Assembly (NCBI GenBank): GCA_964583865.1
Contig: CAZOXZ010000019.1
Span: 1-25,385, forward strand
DNA from: DASSBG01 sp964583865
GTDB taxonomy: Bacteria > Pseudomonadota > Gammaproteobacteria > Xanthomonadales > Rhodanobacteraceae
Direction of reading: 5' to 3'
DNA: 25,385 bases
Positions 1-8,734 of this stretch are shown in pieces. The translations under genes were made by a program, and so were the position numbers. Numbering within the stretch: the first letter of the stretch is position 1; every line of letters starts with the position of its first letter. The notes beneath the pieces were generated by a model. The model was given only the letters and a program-made list of their open reading frames with translations, did no database searches and was not told the DNA's origin.

Positions 1-856
1 TGCACTTGGGCACGCCCGTGGTACCCGAGGAATACATGATGTACAGCGGATGGTTGAAGTCGGTGGGCACGAACTCGAGCGCATGGTCTTCGGTGCCCAC
101 GAAATCCGGCCAGGTCACGGCGTTGCGCAGGCCGTCGAGATCGGGTGCGTCGTTCTTGTAGGGCACCACGACCAGCTTTTCGATCGAGGTGATCTTCTCC
201 AGCACGCCGCGGACTTTGTCCAGGCAGTCAAAGCTCTTGCCGCCGTAGGGATAGGCATCGGCGCACACCAGAACCTTCGGCTCGATCTGGCCGAAACGGT
301 CGACCACACCGTTGATGCCGAAGTCCGGTGAGCAGGAGGACCAGATGGCGCCCAGCGAGGTGGCCGCCAGCATGGCGATCACCGTTTCCGGCATGTTGGG
401 CATGAACCCGGCGACGCGATCACCCTTGGTGACACCGGCTTCCTTCAGCGCATGCGCCATGCGACCGACCTCAACATGCAGTTCGGCATAGCTGATTTCA
501 CGCTTGTGGCCCCATTCGTTGCGGAAGATCAGCGCCGGCCTGTCGTCCTTGAAGCGCAGCAGGTTCTGGGCGAAATTCAGCTTCACGCCGGGGTAAAACT
601 TCGCACCGGGCATCTTGTCGCCATCGACCAGCACCGGCTCGAATTCGCCTGAGGCACGCACGCCGCAAAATTCCCACACCAGCGGCCAGAAACGATCCGG
701 CCGATTGATCGAGAACTGGTACAGGGAATCGTAATCGTCAATGGCATCGTGGCTGGCCTGCGTTGCCACGAAGCGCAGGAAGCGTCGCATGTTCGAGCCG
801 TCGATGCGGTCCTGGCTGGGTTCCCAGATCGGTTCGCTCATCGTGGTGGATTCCAT
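1..856 (-). CDS. Acetoacetyl-CoA synthetase, N-terminal part (runs off the window)
   Basis: Acyl-adenylate-forming (ANL) ligase that would convert acetoacetate, ATP and CoA to acetoacetyl-CoA in the cytoplasm. About 285 residues are visible. Reading the minus strand from an ATG at 856 gives MESTTMSEPIWEPSQDRI, followed by the family's N-terminal region (WPLVWEFCGV, PGAKFYPGVKLNFAQNLL). Further on are VAGFMPNMPETVIAMLA and SLGAIWSSCSPDFG, typical of acetoacetyl- and acetyl-CoA synthetases. The ATP-binding P-loop YIMYSSGTTGVPKC is right at the window edge. An in-frame ATG at 841 (MSEPIWEPS) fits the usual family start better; AAGGGG lies just before the 856 ATG, so the choice is open. It lies 67 bases after etfA on the same strand, which fits a fatty-acid or ketone-body degradation operon. 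Propionyl- or acetyl-CoA synthetase is less likely. The C-terminal lid is outside the window. Confidence 0.85.
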   Translation of the reverse strand, partial: MESTTMSEPIWEPSQDRIDGSNMRRFLRFVATQASHDAIDDYDSLYQFSINRPDRFWPLVWEFCGVRASGEFEPVLVDGDKMPGAKFYPGVKLNFAQNLLRFKDDRPALIFRNEWGHKREISYAELHVEVGRMAHALKEAGVTKGDRVAGFMPNMPETVIAMLAATSLGAIWSSCSPDFGINGVVDRFGQIEPKVLVCADAYPYGGKSFDCLDKVRGVLEKITSIEKLVVVPYKNDAPDLDGLRNAVTWPDFVGTEDHALEFVPTDFNHPLYIMYSSGTTGVPKC

Positions 857-923
857 GGTCCCCTTGGTCCTTGTGAAATTCAGTCGTGGGATCGGTCGCA
901 ACGTGTCCGGATCCCGTGGCCGG

Positions 924-1868
924 TCAGTTGAGTGCGGCTTCCAGTTCCGGGATGATGGTGAACAAGTCGCCGACAAGGCCATAATCGGCGATCTCGAAGA
1001 TCGGGGCATCCGGATCCTTGTTGATGGCCACGATGGTACCGGCATCCTTGATGCCCGTCAGGTGCTGGATGGCGCCGGAGATGCCGATGGCGATGTAGAG
1101 CTCCGGGGCGATGATCTTGCCAGTCTGGCCGACCTGCATGTCGTTGGGGCAATAGCCGGCATCCACGGCGGCGCGCGAGGCGCCCACGGCGGCGCCGATC
1201 TTGTCCGCGAGCTGGTAGATGATCTCGAAGTTTTCCTTTGAGCCGACGCCGCGACCGCCGGAGACGACCTTGGCAGCGCTTTGCAGATCCGGGCGATCCC
1301 CGCCGGCCTGCTGCAGTTCGACGAAACGGCTGTGGGTGGGCAGTTCGACATCCAGTTCCAGCGCCTCGACCGGGGCCGGGCCGGCGTTGCCAGCAGCGGC
1401 GGGCCAGGAGGCGGTGCGCACGGTGCCGACGACGATGCCGTCGCCCTCGACTTCGACATCGATGATGGCATTGCCCGCGTACACGGGCCGGGTGAAGCTG
1501 CGCGGGCCCTTGACGCTCATGATGTCGCTGACCTGACCGACGCCCAACAAGGCGGCGACGCGCGGCAACACATCCTTGCCGAAGGTCGTGGAGGCGGCGA
1601 GCACGTGGCTGTAGCCTGCGGCGGCCTTGGCGATCTGCGGCGCCAGCACGGCAGCCAGCGGGTCCTTGTTTTCCGGACGGGTCACGGTGAGAACTTTGCC
1701 GACGCCCTCGATGGCGGCGGCTTCACCGGCGACGGCCGTCGCATCGGCGGCCAGAACCAGTACGTCGATGGTCTCGGCTTCGATGGCGCGCGCGCCACTG
1801 ACGGCACGGGCCGTGGCGTTGTTGAGTTCGCCGTCAAGATGTTCGGCAATAACGAGAATCTTGCTCAT
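924..1868 (-). CDS. etfA: Electron transfer flavoprotein subunit alpha
   Basis: Alpha subunit of the soluble heterodimeric flavoprotein that takes electrons from acyl-CoA dehydrogenases and passes them to ETF-ubiquinone oxidoreductase. The 314-residue length is normal. The N-terminal domain (MSKILVIAEHLDGELNNATA) has the ETF nucleotide-binding-like fold. The C-terminal FAD-binding domain (about residues 190-310) has VSGGRGVGSKENF, GAAVGASRAAVDAG, QVGQTGKIIAPELYIAIGIS, GAIQHLTGIKDAGTIVAINK and DYGLVGDLF, all family hallmarks. An AGGA ribosome binding site lies about 9 bases before the ATG. It follows etfB after 54 bases, the standard etfB-etfA order. It lies wholly on the left side of the assembly gap, so it may come from a different genome than the right-hand genes. 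Confidence 0.96.
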   Translation of the reverse strand: MSKILVIAEHLDGELNNATARAVSGARAIEAETIDVLVLAADATAVAGEAAAIEGVGKVLTVTRPENKDPLAAVLAPQIAKAAAGYSHVLAASTTFGKDVLPRVAALLGVGQVSDIMSVKGPRSFTRPVYAGNAIIDVEVEGDGIVVGTVRTASWPAAAGNAGPAPVEALELDVELPTHSRFVELQQAGGDRPDLQSAAKVVSGGRGVGSKENFEIIYQLADKIGAAVGASRAAVDAGYCPNDMQVGQTGKIIAPELYIAIGISGAIQHLTGIKDAGTIVAINKDPDAPIFEIADYGLVGDLFTIIPELEAALN

Positions 1869-1922
1869 GAATTTGTCCTGCCTGTCTGTTTTTGCGGGAG
1901 ATCTGCTCGTTGGCTGAGTGCC

Positions 1923-2773
1923 TCAGAGCAGGCCCTTGCCTTTCAACGCGCTGACCAGGGCGGCGGCATCTTCCACCATCTCGCCCTTGCTGCGCTGTGG
2001 CGGCGGCGTCCAGTGGGTGGCCCGTACCTGGCCGGCCGATTCGACGCCCAGCTCGTCCAGACTGGTGCTGTCGATGGGCTTGCGTTTGGCCTTCATGATG
2101 TCCGGCAGCTTGATGAAGCGCGGCTCATTCAATCGCAGGTCGGTGGTGACCACGGCAGGCAGGTCGACGTTGATGACTTCCAGGCCGGCATCCACTTCGC
2201 GGGTGACGGTAGCCTTGCCGTCGGCAATTTCCAGCTTGCTGGCAAACGTGGCCTGCGGGCGGTCCCACANNNNNNNNNNGTCTCGAGACCGCCATCGACC
2301 TCGCGCGTCACCCGGGCCGCACAGTCCTCGATCACCACCGTCGACGCGAACGTCGCCTGCGGCCATCCGAGCAAGGCGGCCAGCATCTGGCCGGTCTGGT
2401 TGCAATCATCGTCGATGGCCTGCTTGCCGACAATCACCAGCCCAGGCTGCTCTTTTTCGATCAGTTTCAGGAAGGCGCGCGCTGCGGTCAGGGGGCTGAT
2501 ATCCTCGTTGCTGCTGACATGGATGGCGCGATCGGCGCCCATGGCCAGGCCGTTGCGCAGATGGGCGCTGAGGTCGTCCGGGCCGATGCCGGCGATCACC
2601 ACCTCTTCGGCGATGCCGCTCCCGCGCAAGCGCAGGGCTTCTTCCAGGGCAATATCGTCAAAGGGATTCGGCGACAACTTGACGCCGTCGGTGATGATGC
2701 CGCTGCCATCGGGTTTCACCTTGACGCGCACGTTGTAGTCCACGACGCGCTTGTAACCGACCAGGATCTTCAT
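1923..2773 (-). CDS. etfB: Electron transfer flavoprotein subunit beta, broken by an assembly gap
   Basis: Beta (AMP-binding) subunit of electron transfer flavoprotein. The 5' part (2773 down to 2280) encodes MKILVGYKRVVDYNVRVKVK, then SPNPFDDIALEEALRLR, VGKQAIDDDCNQTGQMLAAL and VTREVDGGLE, 164 codons in all. After 10 Ns the frame changes and the 3' part (2269 to 1923) restarts upstream, at PQATFAS, and continues through VTREVDAGLEV, LPAVVTTDLRLNEPRFIKLP and the C-terminus. The PQATFAS-to-GLE segment (27 residues) is therefore present on both sides of the gap, 19 of 27 residues identical. Counting it once gives 164+84=248 residues, the usual EtfB length. So this is one ordinary gene whose two halves come from overlapping but diverged contig ends. 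A GAGGA ribosome binding site precedes the ATG. Confidence 0.9.
2270..2279. other. Assembly gap (10 Ns) inside etfB
   Basis: Exactly ten Ns. The flanks encode the same EtfB segment in diverged form (see etfB). The fixed small size suggests a scaffolder placeholder rather than a measured distance. Claims that link genes left of the gap (etfA, acetoacetyl-CoA synthetase) with genes to the right should be treated with caution. Confidence 0.97.
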
Positions 2774-2833
2774 GAATCGTCGTCCTCGTTGCGATGGGTG
2801 GGCCCCGTGCAGGGCCGCGAAGTCAAGGCCACG

Positions 2834-2839
2834 ATTGTA
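2834..2839 (-). promoter_or_regulatory. Candidate -10 element for etfB
   Basis: On the minus strand TACAAT (5 of 6 to consensus) lies about 55 bases upstream of the etfB ATG, in the divergent gap between etfB and yoaA. I see no convincing -35 at 16-18 bases, so this rests on the hexamer alone. Confidence 0.35.
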
Positions 2840-2926
2840 ACGTAGATTGCGACGGCAGGCCTCGCGGTGGCATCCTCGGAAAAGTGCATGGTTTCCCTGC
2901 GGCGGCGAGTCGGCGATACTGGCACG

Positions 2927-4891
2927 ATGAAGATGACCGATGCCGCAGGCCTGTTGGGAGCGGGTGGCCCGTTTGCCCGCCAGTTCAAGCATTTTGTTCC
3001 GCGCCCGGTGCAACAACGCCTGGCCGATGCGGTGGGCCGGGCGCTGGCCGCACGCGATACGCTGGTCGTGGAAGCAGGCACCGGTACGGGCAAGACCTTT
3101 GCCTACCTGGTGCCGGCTGTGTTGTCCGGCAAGCAGGTGGTGGTATCCACCGGCACCAAGGCCTTGCAGGACCAGCTTTTTCATCGTGACCTGCCGCGCG
3201 TTCGCGAGGTTCTTGGCGAGCCATTCAAGGCCAGCTTGTTGAAAGGGCGGTCGAACTATCTTTGCCTGTACCGCATGCAGCAGATGCTGGAAGAGCCGCC
3301 GCCTCCGGGCTCTCGCCTGGCCGGCGACCTGGGGCGGGTACAGGCCTGGTCGCACCGCACGAACAGCGGCGACCGCATGGAGTTGACCGGCGTACCGGAC
3401 GACGCGTCGATCTGGCCACATGTGACCTCGACGGTGGACAACTGCCTGGGCACCGAGTGCCCGTTTTACGACCAGTGCTGGGTGTACAAGGCGCGACGCC
3501 AGGCCCAGGAAGCCGATGTCATCGTCGTCAATCACCATTTGTTGCTGGCGGACATGGCGCTGAAGCTGGAAGGTGTGGGCGAAATTCTGCCGGATGCGGA
3601 TGCCTTCATCCTGGACGAGGCGCACCAGATCCCGGCGCTGGCCGGCCAGTTCTTTTCCCGTACGTTGAGCGCCAGGCAGTTGCGCGAGCTGATCGAGGAC
3701 GGCTACCGCGAAGCCGGGCAGGTCAGCGCAGCCACGGCACAGGTGCGCGAGCCGCTGGGTCAGCTGGATGCGCAGCTGAAAAAGACCACCCTGGCCATGC
3801 ACGGCCTCGCCGATCGCGGCACCTTTGCCGCCATCGAGGCCAATCCGGCGGCGCTGCAGTCGCTGCAGGCACTGGAGGATACGCTGGCCGTGGCCGTTGG
3901 CAGCCTGGCCGAGCTGGCGCAGCGTTCGCAGGGTCTGGAGAACTTGCACCAGCGCGCCAGCGACCTGAGCTTGCGCCTGACGCGGATGCTGCAAGCCATG
4001 CCCGGTGCCGCGAGGGCGGACGACGCCGATGAGGCGGGTGCCGAGGATCGCGTGTGCTGGTACGAGACCCGTCGCTACGGCTTTGTGCTGAACCTGACGC
4101 CGCTGGACCTGGCCACGCCGTTGCAGCGCATGCGAGAGAGCTCTGGTGCGGCCTGGATCTTCACCTCGGCCACGCTGTCGGTGGCCCGGCGGTTCGACCA
4201 TTTCGCCGACCAGATGGGACTGGCCAATCCGCGCACCGAATGTCTCGAAAGTCCGTTCGATTACAACCGTCAGGCCCTGTTGTACCTGCCGCGTGACTTG
4301 CCCGAGCCACGCCATCCCGACTACACCGATGCCGTTGTCGAGGCCATGCGGCCGGTGCTGGATGCGGCCGGTGGTCGGACATTTTTCCTCTTCACCTCCC
4401 ATCGTGCCTTGCGACGAGCGGCGCAACTCCTGCGTGAGGACTTGCCTTTTCCGTTGCTGGTCCAGGGCGAGCAGCCGCGCAGCCAGTTGCTGGACGAGTT
4501 CCGTCGTTCCGGCAACGCCGTGTTGTTGGGAGCGGCGAGCTTCTGGCAGGGCGTGGATGTGGCCGGGGAGGCCTTGAGCTGCGTCATCATCGACAAGTTG
4601 CCGTTCGCGGCGCCCGGGGACCCGGTGCACGAGGCGCGTCGCAATGCCGTCCAGGCGGCCGGCAACAATCCCTTCTTCGACATGCAGGTGCCTGAAGCAG
4701 TCATCACCCTGAAGCAGGGCTGCGGCCGGCTGGTTCGCTCGATCAACGACCGCGGCGTGTTGGTCCTGTGCGATCCGCGCCTGGTGACCAAGGGCTACGG
4801 GCGCCAGTTCCTGGACAGCCTGCCGACCATGCCCAGAACCAGCAATCTTGGCGATGTGGCAGGGTTTTTCGATCAGGGAGTGACCGCATGA
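2927..4891 (+). CDS. yoaA: DinG/YoaA-family ATP-dependent DNA helicase
   Basis: XPD-like superfamily 2 Fe-S helicase acting in DNA damage tolerance; in E. coli YoaA works with the HolC subunit of DNA polymerase III. From the chosen start (MKMTDAAGLL, 654 residues) Walker A VVEAGTGTGKT is at about residues 47-57. The four cluster cysteines are visible in NYLCLYRMQQ and DNCLGTECPFYDQCW. The DEAH box is FILDEAHQIP. Helicase motifs V-VI appear in FWQGVDVAGEALSCVIIDKL and LKQGCGRLVRS. Starting at ATG 2867 would add 20 unconserved residues, so 2927 is preferred. GATACT lies 6 bases before that ATG and there is no Shine-Dalgarno sequence, suggesting a leaderless transcript. Its stop overlaps the tsaB start (ATGA). 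The same yoaA-tsaB pairing in E. coli favours YoaA over DinG. Confidence 0.9.
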   Translation: MKMTDAAGLLGAGGPFARQFKHFVPRPVQQRLADAVGRALAARDTLVVEAGTGTGKTFAYLVPAVLSGKQVVVSTGTKALQDQLFHRDLPRVREVLGEPFKASLLKGRSNYLCLYRMQQMLEEPPPPGSRLAGDLGRVQAWSHRTNSGDRMELTGVPDDASIWPHVTSTVDNCLGTECPFYDQCWVYKARRQAQEADVIVVNHHLLLADMALKLEGVGEILPDADAFILDEAHQIPALAGQFFSRTLSARQLRELIEDGYREAGQVSAATAQVREPLGQLDAQLKKTTLAMHGLADRGTFAAIEANPAALQSLQALEDTLAVAVGSLAELAQRSQGLENLHQRASDLSLRLTRMLQAMPGAARADDADEAGAEDRVCWYETRRYGFVLNLTPLDLATPLQRMRESSGAAWIFTSATLSVARRFDHFADQMGLANPRTECLESPFDYNRQALLYLPRDLPEPRHPDYTDAVVEAMRPVLDAAGGRTFFLFTSHRALRRAAQLLREDLPFPLLVQGEQPRSQLLDEFRRSGNAVLLGAASFWQGVDVAGEALSCVIIDKLPFAAPGDPVHEARRNAVQAAGNNPFFDMQVPEAVITLKQGCGRLVRSINDRGVLVLCDPRLVTKGYGRQFLDSLPTMPRTSNLGDVAGFFDQGVTA

Positions 4892-5610
4892 ACCTGTTGG
4901 CCCTGGATACCGCAACCGAATGTTGCTCGGTGGCGCTGTGGCACGAGGGCAGGGTGTGCGAGCGCAGCGAGCTGGCGCCGCGGCGGCATGCCGAGCTGGT
5001 GCTGCCCATGACCGAGGCGGTGCTGAGCGAGGCAGGCATCACACGTGCGGACATCGACGCCATCGCCGTGGGACGTGGGCCGGGAGCCTTCACCGGCGTG
5101 CGGCTCGGGGTGGCGCTGGCGCAAGGCCTGGCCTTGGCGCTGGATGTACCGGTCGTGCCTGTGTCGTCGCTGGCGGCGCTGGCACAACAGGCGGCAAGCG
5201 AGGGTCCAGATCTGATCCTCGCGGTCATCGATGCGCGCATGGACGAGGTCTATGCCGGCTGGTTCCGCCGCAGCGCCGATGGCGTGCTGCCCGTGTCCGG
5301 CGAAGAAGTTGCATGCCCGCCCGAAGCGGTCACCATGCCCGATGCCGGGGCCTCCTGGCAGGTAATCGGGAGCGGCTGGGCCAGCCATGCCGTGCGCCTG
5401 GAGACGGCCATCGGGCAACCGCCGGTCCGGGCGCTTCCCGAGCGCTGGCCTCAAGCGCGCGATATTGCCATACTGGGGCGGGCTGGCCTGGAAGCTGGCC
5501 GGGCCGTGCCACCGGAGCGGGCCTTGCCGGTGTACCTGCGCAACAAGGTGGCGCAAACTACGGCGGAGCGTGCGGCGGAACGCTCCAGCGACGAGGCTGC
5601 GGCATCGTGA
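4888..5610 (+). CDS. tsaB: tRNA threonylcarbamoyladenosine biosynthesis protein TsaB
   Basis: Partner subunit of TsaD in the complex that transfers threonylcarbamoyl to A37 of ANN-decoding tRNAs. The 240-residue product has the ASKHA fold signatures MNLLALDTATECCSVALW at the N-terminus and AVGRGPGAFTGVRLGVALAQ at about residues 59-78, equivalent to the family's GPGSFTGVR motif. HAELVLPMTEAVL and VIDARMDEVYAGWF are also typical. The start overlaps the yoaA stop by four bases (ATGA), implying translational coupling. The Lys/Thr/Ser/Ala-rich C-terminal tail is unconserved. The intact gene shows no anomaly. Confidence 0.93.
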   Translation: MNLLALDTATECCSVALWHEGRVCERSELAPRRHAELVLPMTEAVLSEAGITRADIDAIAVGRGPGAFTGVRLGVALAQGLALALDVPVVPVSSLAALAQQAASEGPDLILAVIDARMDEVYAGWFRRSADGVLPVSGEEVACPPEAVTMPDAGASWQVIGSGWASHAVRLETAIGQPPVRALPERWPQARDIAILGRAGLEAGRAVPPERALPVYLRNKVAQTTAERAAERSSDEAAAS

Positions 5611-5673
5611 TGGTCTGCGGAGCCATGCCTGTCGTCTGGCGGTTGCACCCGTAGCTTTCGGGGGGGGAGGACG

Positions 5674-8600
5674 ATGAGCGATCAAACGCGATCTTCCGGG
5701 GACGACGAGACGGTAGTCCAGACCAGCGTGTCCGGTGGGCGCACCCATGGCATGGATGTCACCCTGCCAGCACGCCTGGGTGATTACATGCTGGTCGAGC
5801 ACCTCGGGCACGGGGCCATGGGTCAGGTGTACCGGGCGGATCAGCTGGAGCCGGTGCGGCGGCAGGTAGCCATCAAGTTCATGGCCACCGAGCGCGTGGA
5901 TGCCGAGTTGCTGGCGCGTTTTGATGCCGAGGGCCAGGCGCTGGCGCGCATGAGCCATCCCTGCATTGCCGCCATCCATGATGCTGGTACCAGTCCGGCG
6001 GGCCGGCCATATTTCGTAATGGAGTTTGTCGATGGGCCGACCTTGCTCGAGTATTGCCAGAGCCACGAGCTGGGTCTGGCCGCACGTCTGGAGCTGTTCC
6101 ATGGCATTTGTGCTGCCATGGCGCACGCGCACCAGAAGGGCATCATTCACCGCGACATCAAGCCATCAAACATCCTGGTAGCCGAGCAGGATGGTGAAGC
6201 CGTGCCCAAGGTCATCGACTTCGGCCTGGCCAAGGCCCTGACCGGGAACCTGGCCGATCGCAGTTTGCATACGCATGTCGGCACGGTCTTGGGAACGCCG
6301 GCCTTCATGAGCCCGGAACAGGCCGCGATGACGGGTCGGGAGATTGATACCCGCAGCGACATTTATGCGCTGGGCCTGGTGTTGTACCAGATGTTGACCG
6401 GGTGCCTGCCGTTCAAGCGGCTTGGCGAAGGTGACAGCACGATCGAACAGGTGCTGCGTGCGGTGCGCGAGGATGATCCCATGCGTCCCAGCCAGCGCGT
6501 TGCCACGGTCGATGCGGGGGATTTGCCGGCCGGCCTGGACCATGGCGTGGCACGTGCATTGCGGCAGGATCTGGACTGGATCATCCTGAAATGTCTGGCC
6601 AAGAAACCGGAGGATCGCTACCAGAGCGTCAACGACTTGCTGGCCGACCTGGAGCGCTATCACAAGCACCAACCGGTGCAGGCACGTCGTTCCACCACCG
6701 GCTACGTTCTGGCCAAGATGGTGCGACGTTATCGCTGGCCGCTTGCCGTTGTTGTCGTGGTCCTGGTTCTGGGCGCGATTCTTGGTGGCGGCTGGCTGAA
6801 TTCGCGTGCCGACGCGGCGGCTCAGGCGCGAGCTGCGCAGCAATTCGGCCAGACGGTGCAACGCATGGACACCATGTTGCGCGTGGCCCACCTGCTGCCC
6901 TTGCACGATGTCAGCCCGGTGCGTGCCGAGGTCCAGGCCATGATTGACAACTTGCGGCAGAAACTGCCGTCCATGCCGCGACGGTCACGGGCGGTCGGCC
7001 ACTACGCCATCGGGCGCGGCCTGCTGGATCTGGGGCAGGATGAGCAAGCATTGAAGGCTCTGGACAAGGCATGGATATCCGGCTATCAGGAGCCACAGGC
7101 CGCCTATGCCCTCGGTCTGGCCTATGGTCGGCTGTACGAAAATGCCCGAGCCAGGGCAATGAGCCTCCCTGACAAGAATGAGCGGCAGCAGGAATTGGCG
7201 CAGGCGCGCACGATGTTTCTTGACCCGGCCCTGCACTATCTTCACGAGGGTGCTGCAACCGGCGCGGAGTCAACCGTCTACGGTGAGGCCATGCTCGCTT
7301 TCTACGAGGGCAAGGATAAACGTGCGCGTGAATTGGCGGAACAGGCGTTTGCGCATGATCCGTCGTTGTACGAGGCCATCGTGTTGACAGGCGAGACGTG
7401 GGGACGGCAAGCGCAGCAGGCGTGGCGAAGCGGTGATTCGGCGGCAGCCACGGAAGGCTTTGTGAAGGCGTACGCGGCATTCGAGCGCGCGTCAACCGTT
7501 GGGCGTTCGGACAGCGTGCCCTATTTCAGCCGTTGCAATCTCGCCGGCGACTGGCTGCATTTCATCATGTACGGGGCCGGAACGGGAGCAGAGGAGGTCT
7601 TTCAACAAGCGCATGAGAGTTGTCGCAAGGCCATCGCCATCAACCCGAAGTCGATCCGGGCACGTGCCAGGACGGCAAACCTGATCCTGGTGCACGGGCA
7701 GGTCGTCGAGGACACTGGCAAGAATCCGATGGCCATTTATCGCCAGGCGTTGGCCGCTGCCGAGGCTGTGGCGGACATGGCGCCGGACACTTCAGATGCC
7801 TGGATCACCATCGGCACGGCCTGGCAACGCATTGCCATGTACCAGATGAACTACGCCAACGAAAGTCCGATCGACGCCCTGGCCGAGGCTGGCAAGGCAT
7901 ACCATCGACTGTTGGTACTGGACCGCGGACGTAAAGATGTGCGCAACGAGCTGGGCAACGTTTATTCCATTCGTGGCGAGTACATTTTCCACCATGGCGG
8001 TGGCGATCCGATGCCCGACCTTCTGGCCGCCGTGAAGACATACGAGGAGGGCTTGGCGATCAAGGCCGATGATCCTGTGCTGCAGTCCAACCTGGCCTTC
8101 AACTGCACCATCATTGCCAACTATCTCGCCTCGAAGGGGCACGATCCGGGCAAGTGGTTCGCCAGAGCCTTTGCCATTTACGACAAGTTGATGGCTGACA
8201 ATCCCGGTTTCGCCCTGGGGCGCATCAACCTTGCCGACACATTGTATTTTCGTGGCGAATACGCCAAAGAGCAGCACGAGGATCCACTGCCCTGGTGGCG
8301 CAAGTCTTCCGGGGCGCTGGATATCCTGATCAAGGCTGACCCGATGGACTATTACGCTTGGAGAAGTCGGGCCGGCCTGCGTGCCGCCGAAGCCATGTAC
8401 CTCGAGGCGCAGGGGCGTGATCCGGTGGCCGCTGCACGCGAGGCCATCGAGGCGGCCGGCACGGCCAATGGCATCCGCTCTACCGCCGACGTCTGGACGT
8501 ATCAGGCGCAAGCCATGTGGGTGTTGGCGCAACATGCAGATCGGCATGCCGAGGCGCAGTCCTGGCGGCAAAAGGCAGAACATGCCCTGCACAAGGCACT

Positions 8601-8676
8601 GGAACTGGACCCGGAATACAAGGATGCGTTGAAACTGCAGGCCAGCATGCAGAGTGTGCGCCACAACACGACCTGA
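5674..8676 (+). CDS. Transmembrane Ser/Thr protein kinase with C-terminal repeat (TPR-like) region
   Basis: A 1000-residue Hanks-type (PknB-like) kinase. The cytoplasmic kinase domain is at about residues 37-330: glycine loop LGHGAMGQV at 44-52, VAIK lysine 68, catalytic HRDIKPSN at 159-166, DFG at 182-184, SPE at 213-215 and SDIYALGLVLYQMLTG after it. All catalytic residues are present, so it should be active. One membrane segment (about 355-375, WPLAVVVVVLVLGAILGGGW) follows basic residues RRYR. The remaining ~620 residues are helical, Ala-rich and repetitive (for example LDLGQDEQALKALDKAW, EAGKAYHRLLVLDRGRKDVR, HALHKALELDPEYKDALKLQ), resembling degenerate TPRs, probably periplasmic. A strong GGGGGGAGGA ribosome binding site precedes the ATG. 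It follows tsaB by 63 bases; its substrates cannot be read from the sequence. The CAP protein downstream may be co-transcribed. Confidence 0.92.
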   Translation: MSDQTRSSGDDETVVQTSVSGGRTHGMDVTLPARLGDYMLVEHLGHGAMGQVYRADQLEPVRRQVAIKFMATERVDAELLARFDAEGQALARMSHPCIAAIHDAGTSPAGRPYFVMEFVDGPTLLEYCQSHELGLAARLELFHGICAAMAHAHQKGIIHRDIKPSNILVAEQDGEAVPKVIDFGLAKALTGNLADRSLHTHVGTVLGTPAFMSPEQAAMTGREIDTRSDIYALGLVLYQMLTGCLPFKRLGEGDSTIEQVLRAVREDDPMRPSQRVATVDAGDLPAGLDHGVARALRQDLDWIILKCLAKKPEDRYQSVNDLLADLERYHKHQPVQARRSTTGYVLAKMVRRYRWPLAVVVVVLVLGAILGGGWLNSRADAAAQARAAQQFGQTVQRMDTMLRVAHLLPLHDVSPVRAEVQAMIDNLRQKLPSMPRRSRAVGHYAIGRGLLDLGQDEQALKALDKAWISGYQEPQAAYALGLAYGRLYENARARAMSLPDKNERQQELAQARTMFLDPALHYLHEGAATGAESTVYGEAMLAFYEGKDKRARELAEQAFAHDPSLYEAIVLTGETWGRQAQQAWRSGDSAAATEGFVKAYAAFERASTVGRSDSVPYFSRCNLAGDWLHFIMYGAGTGAEEVFQQAHESCRKAIAINPKSIRARARTANLILVHGQVVEDTGKNPMAIYRQALAAAEAVADMAPDTSDAWITIGTAWQRIAMYQMNYANESPIDALAEAGKAYHRLLVLDRGRKDVRNELGNVYSIRGEYIFHHGGGDPMPDLLAAVKTYEEGLAIKADDPVLQSNLAFNCTIIANYLASKGHDPGKWFARAFAIYDKLMADNPGFALGRINLADTLYFRGEYAKEQHEDPLPWWRKSSGALDILIKADPMDYYAWRSRAGLRAAEAMYLEAQGRDPVAAAREAIEAAGTANGIRSTADVWTYQAQAMWVLAQHADRHAEAQSWRQKAEHALHKALELDPEYKDALKLQASMQSVRHNTT

Positions 8677-8734
8677 GCGTTCCGGGAGTGGCAAACTGCA
8701 CGTGTGGCAAGTTCGTATCCAGTCGGAGAAGGCC

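Noticed and set aside
2174..2370. A genuine internal tandem duplication in EtfB
   Set aside because: The two copies are in different frames across the Ns, differ at about a third of bases, and merging them restores the normal length; a misjoin is simpler.
1281..2738. A 485-codon plus-strand frame across etfA and etfB
   Set aside because: Antisense of etfA/etfB and it runs through the N gap.
2129..4915. A 928-codon minus-strand frame opposite yoaA and continuing through etfB
   Set aside because: It includes true EtfB in its last third, but the rest is the antisense of the well-supported helicase gene and has no recognisable domain; long antisense frames are common in GC-rich DNA.
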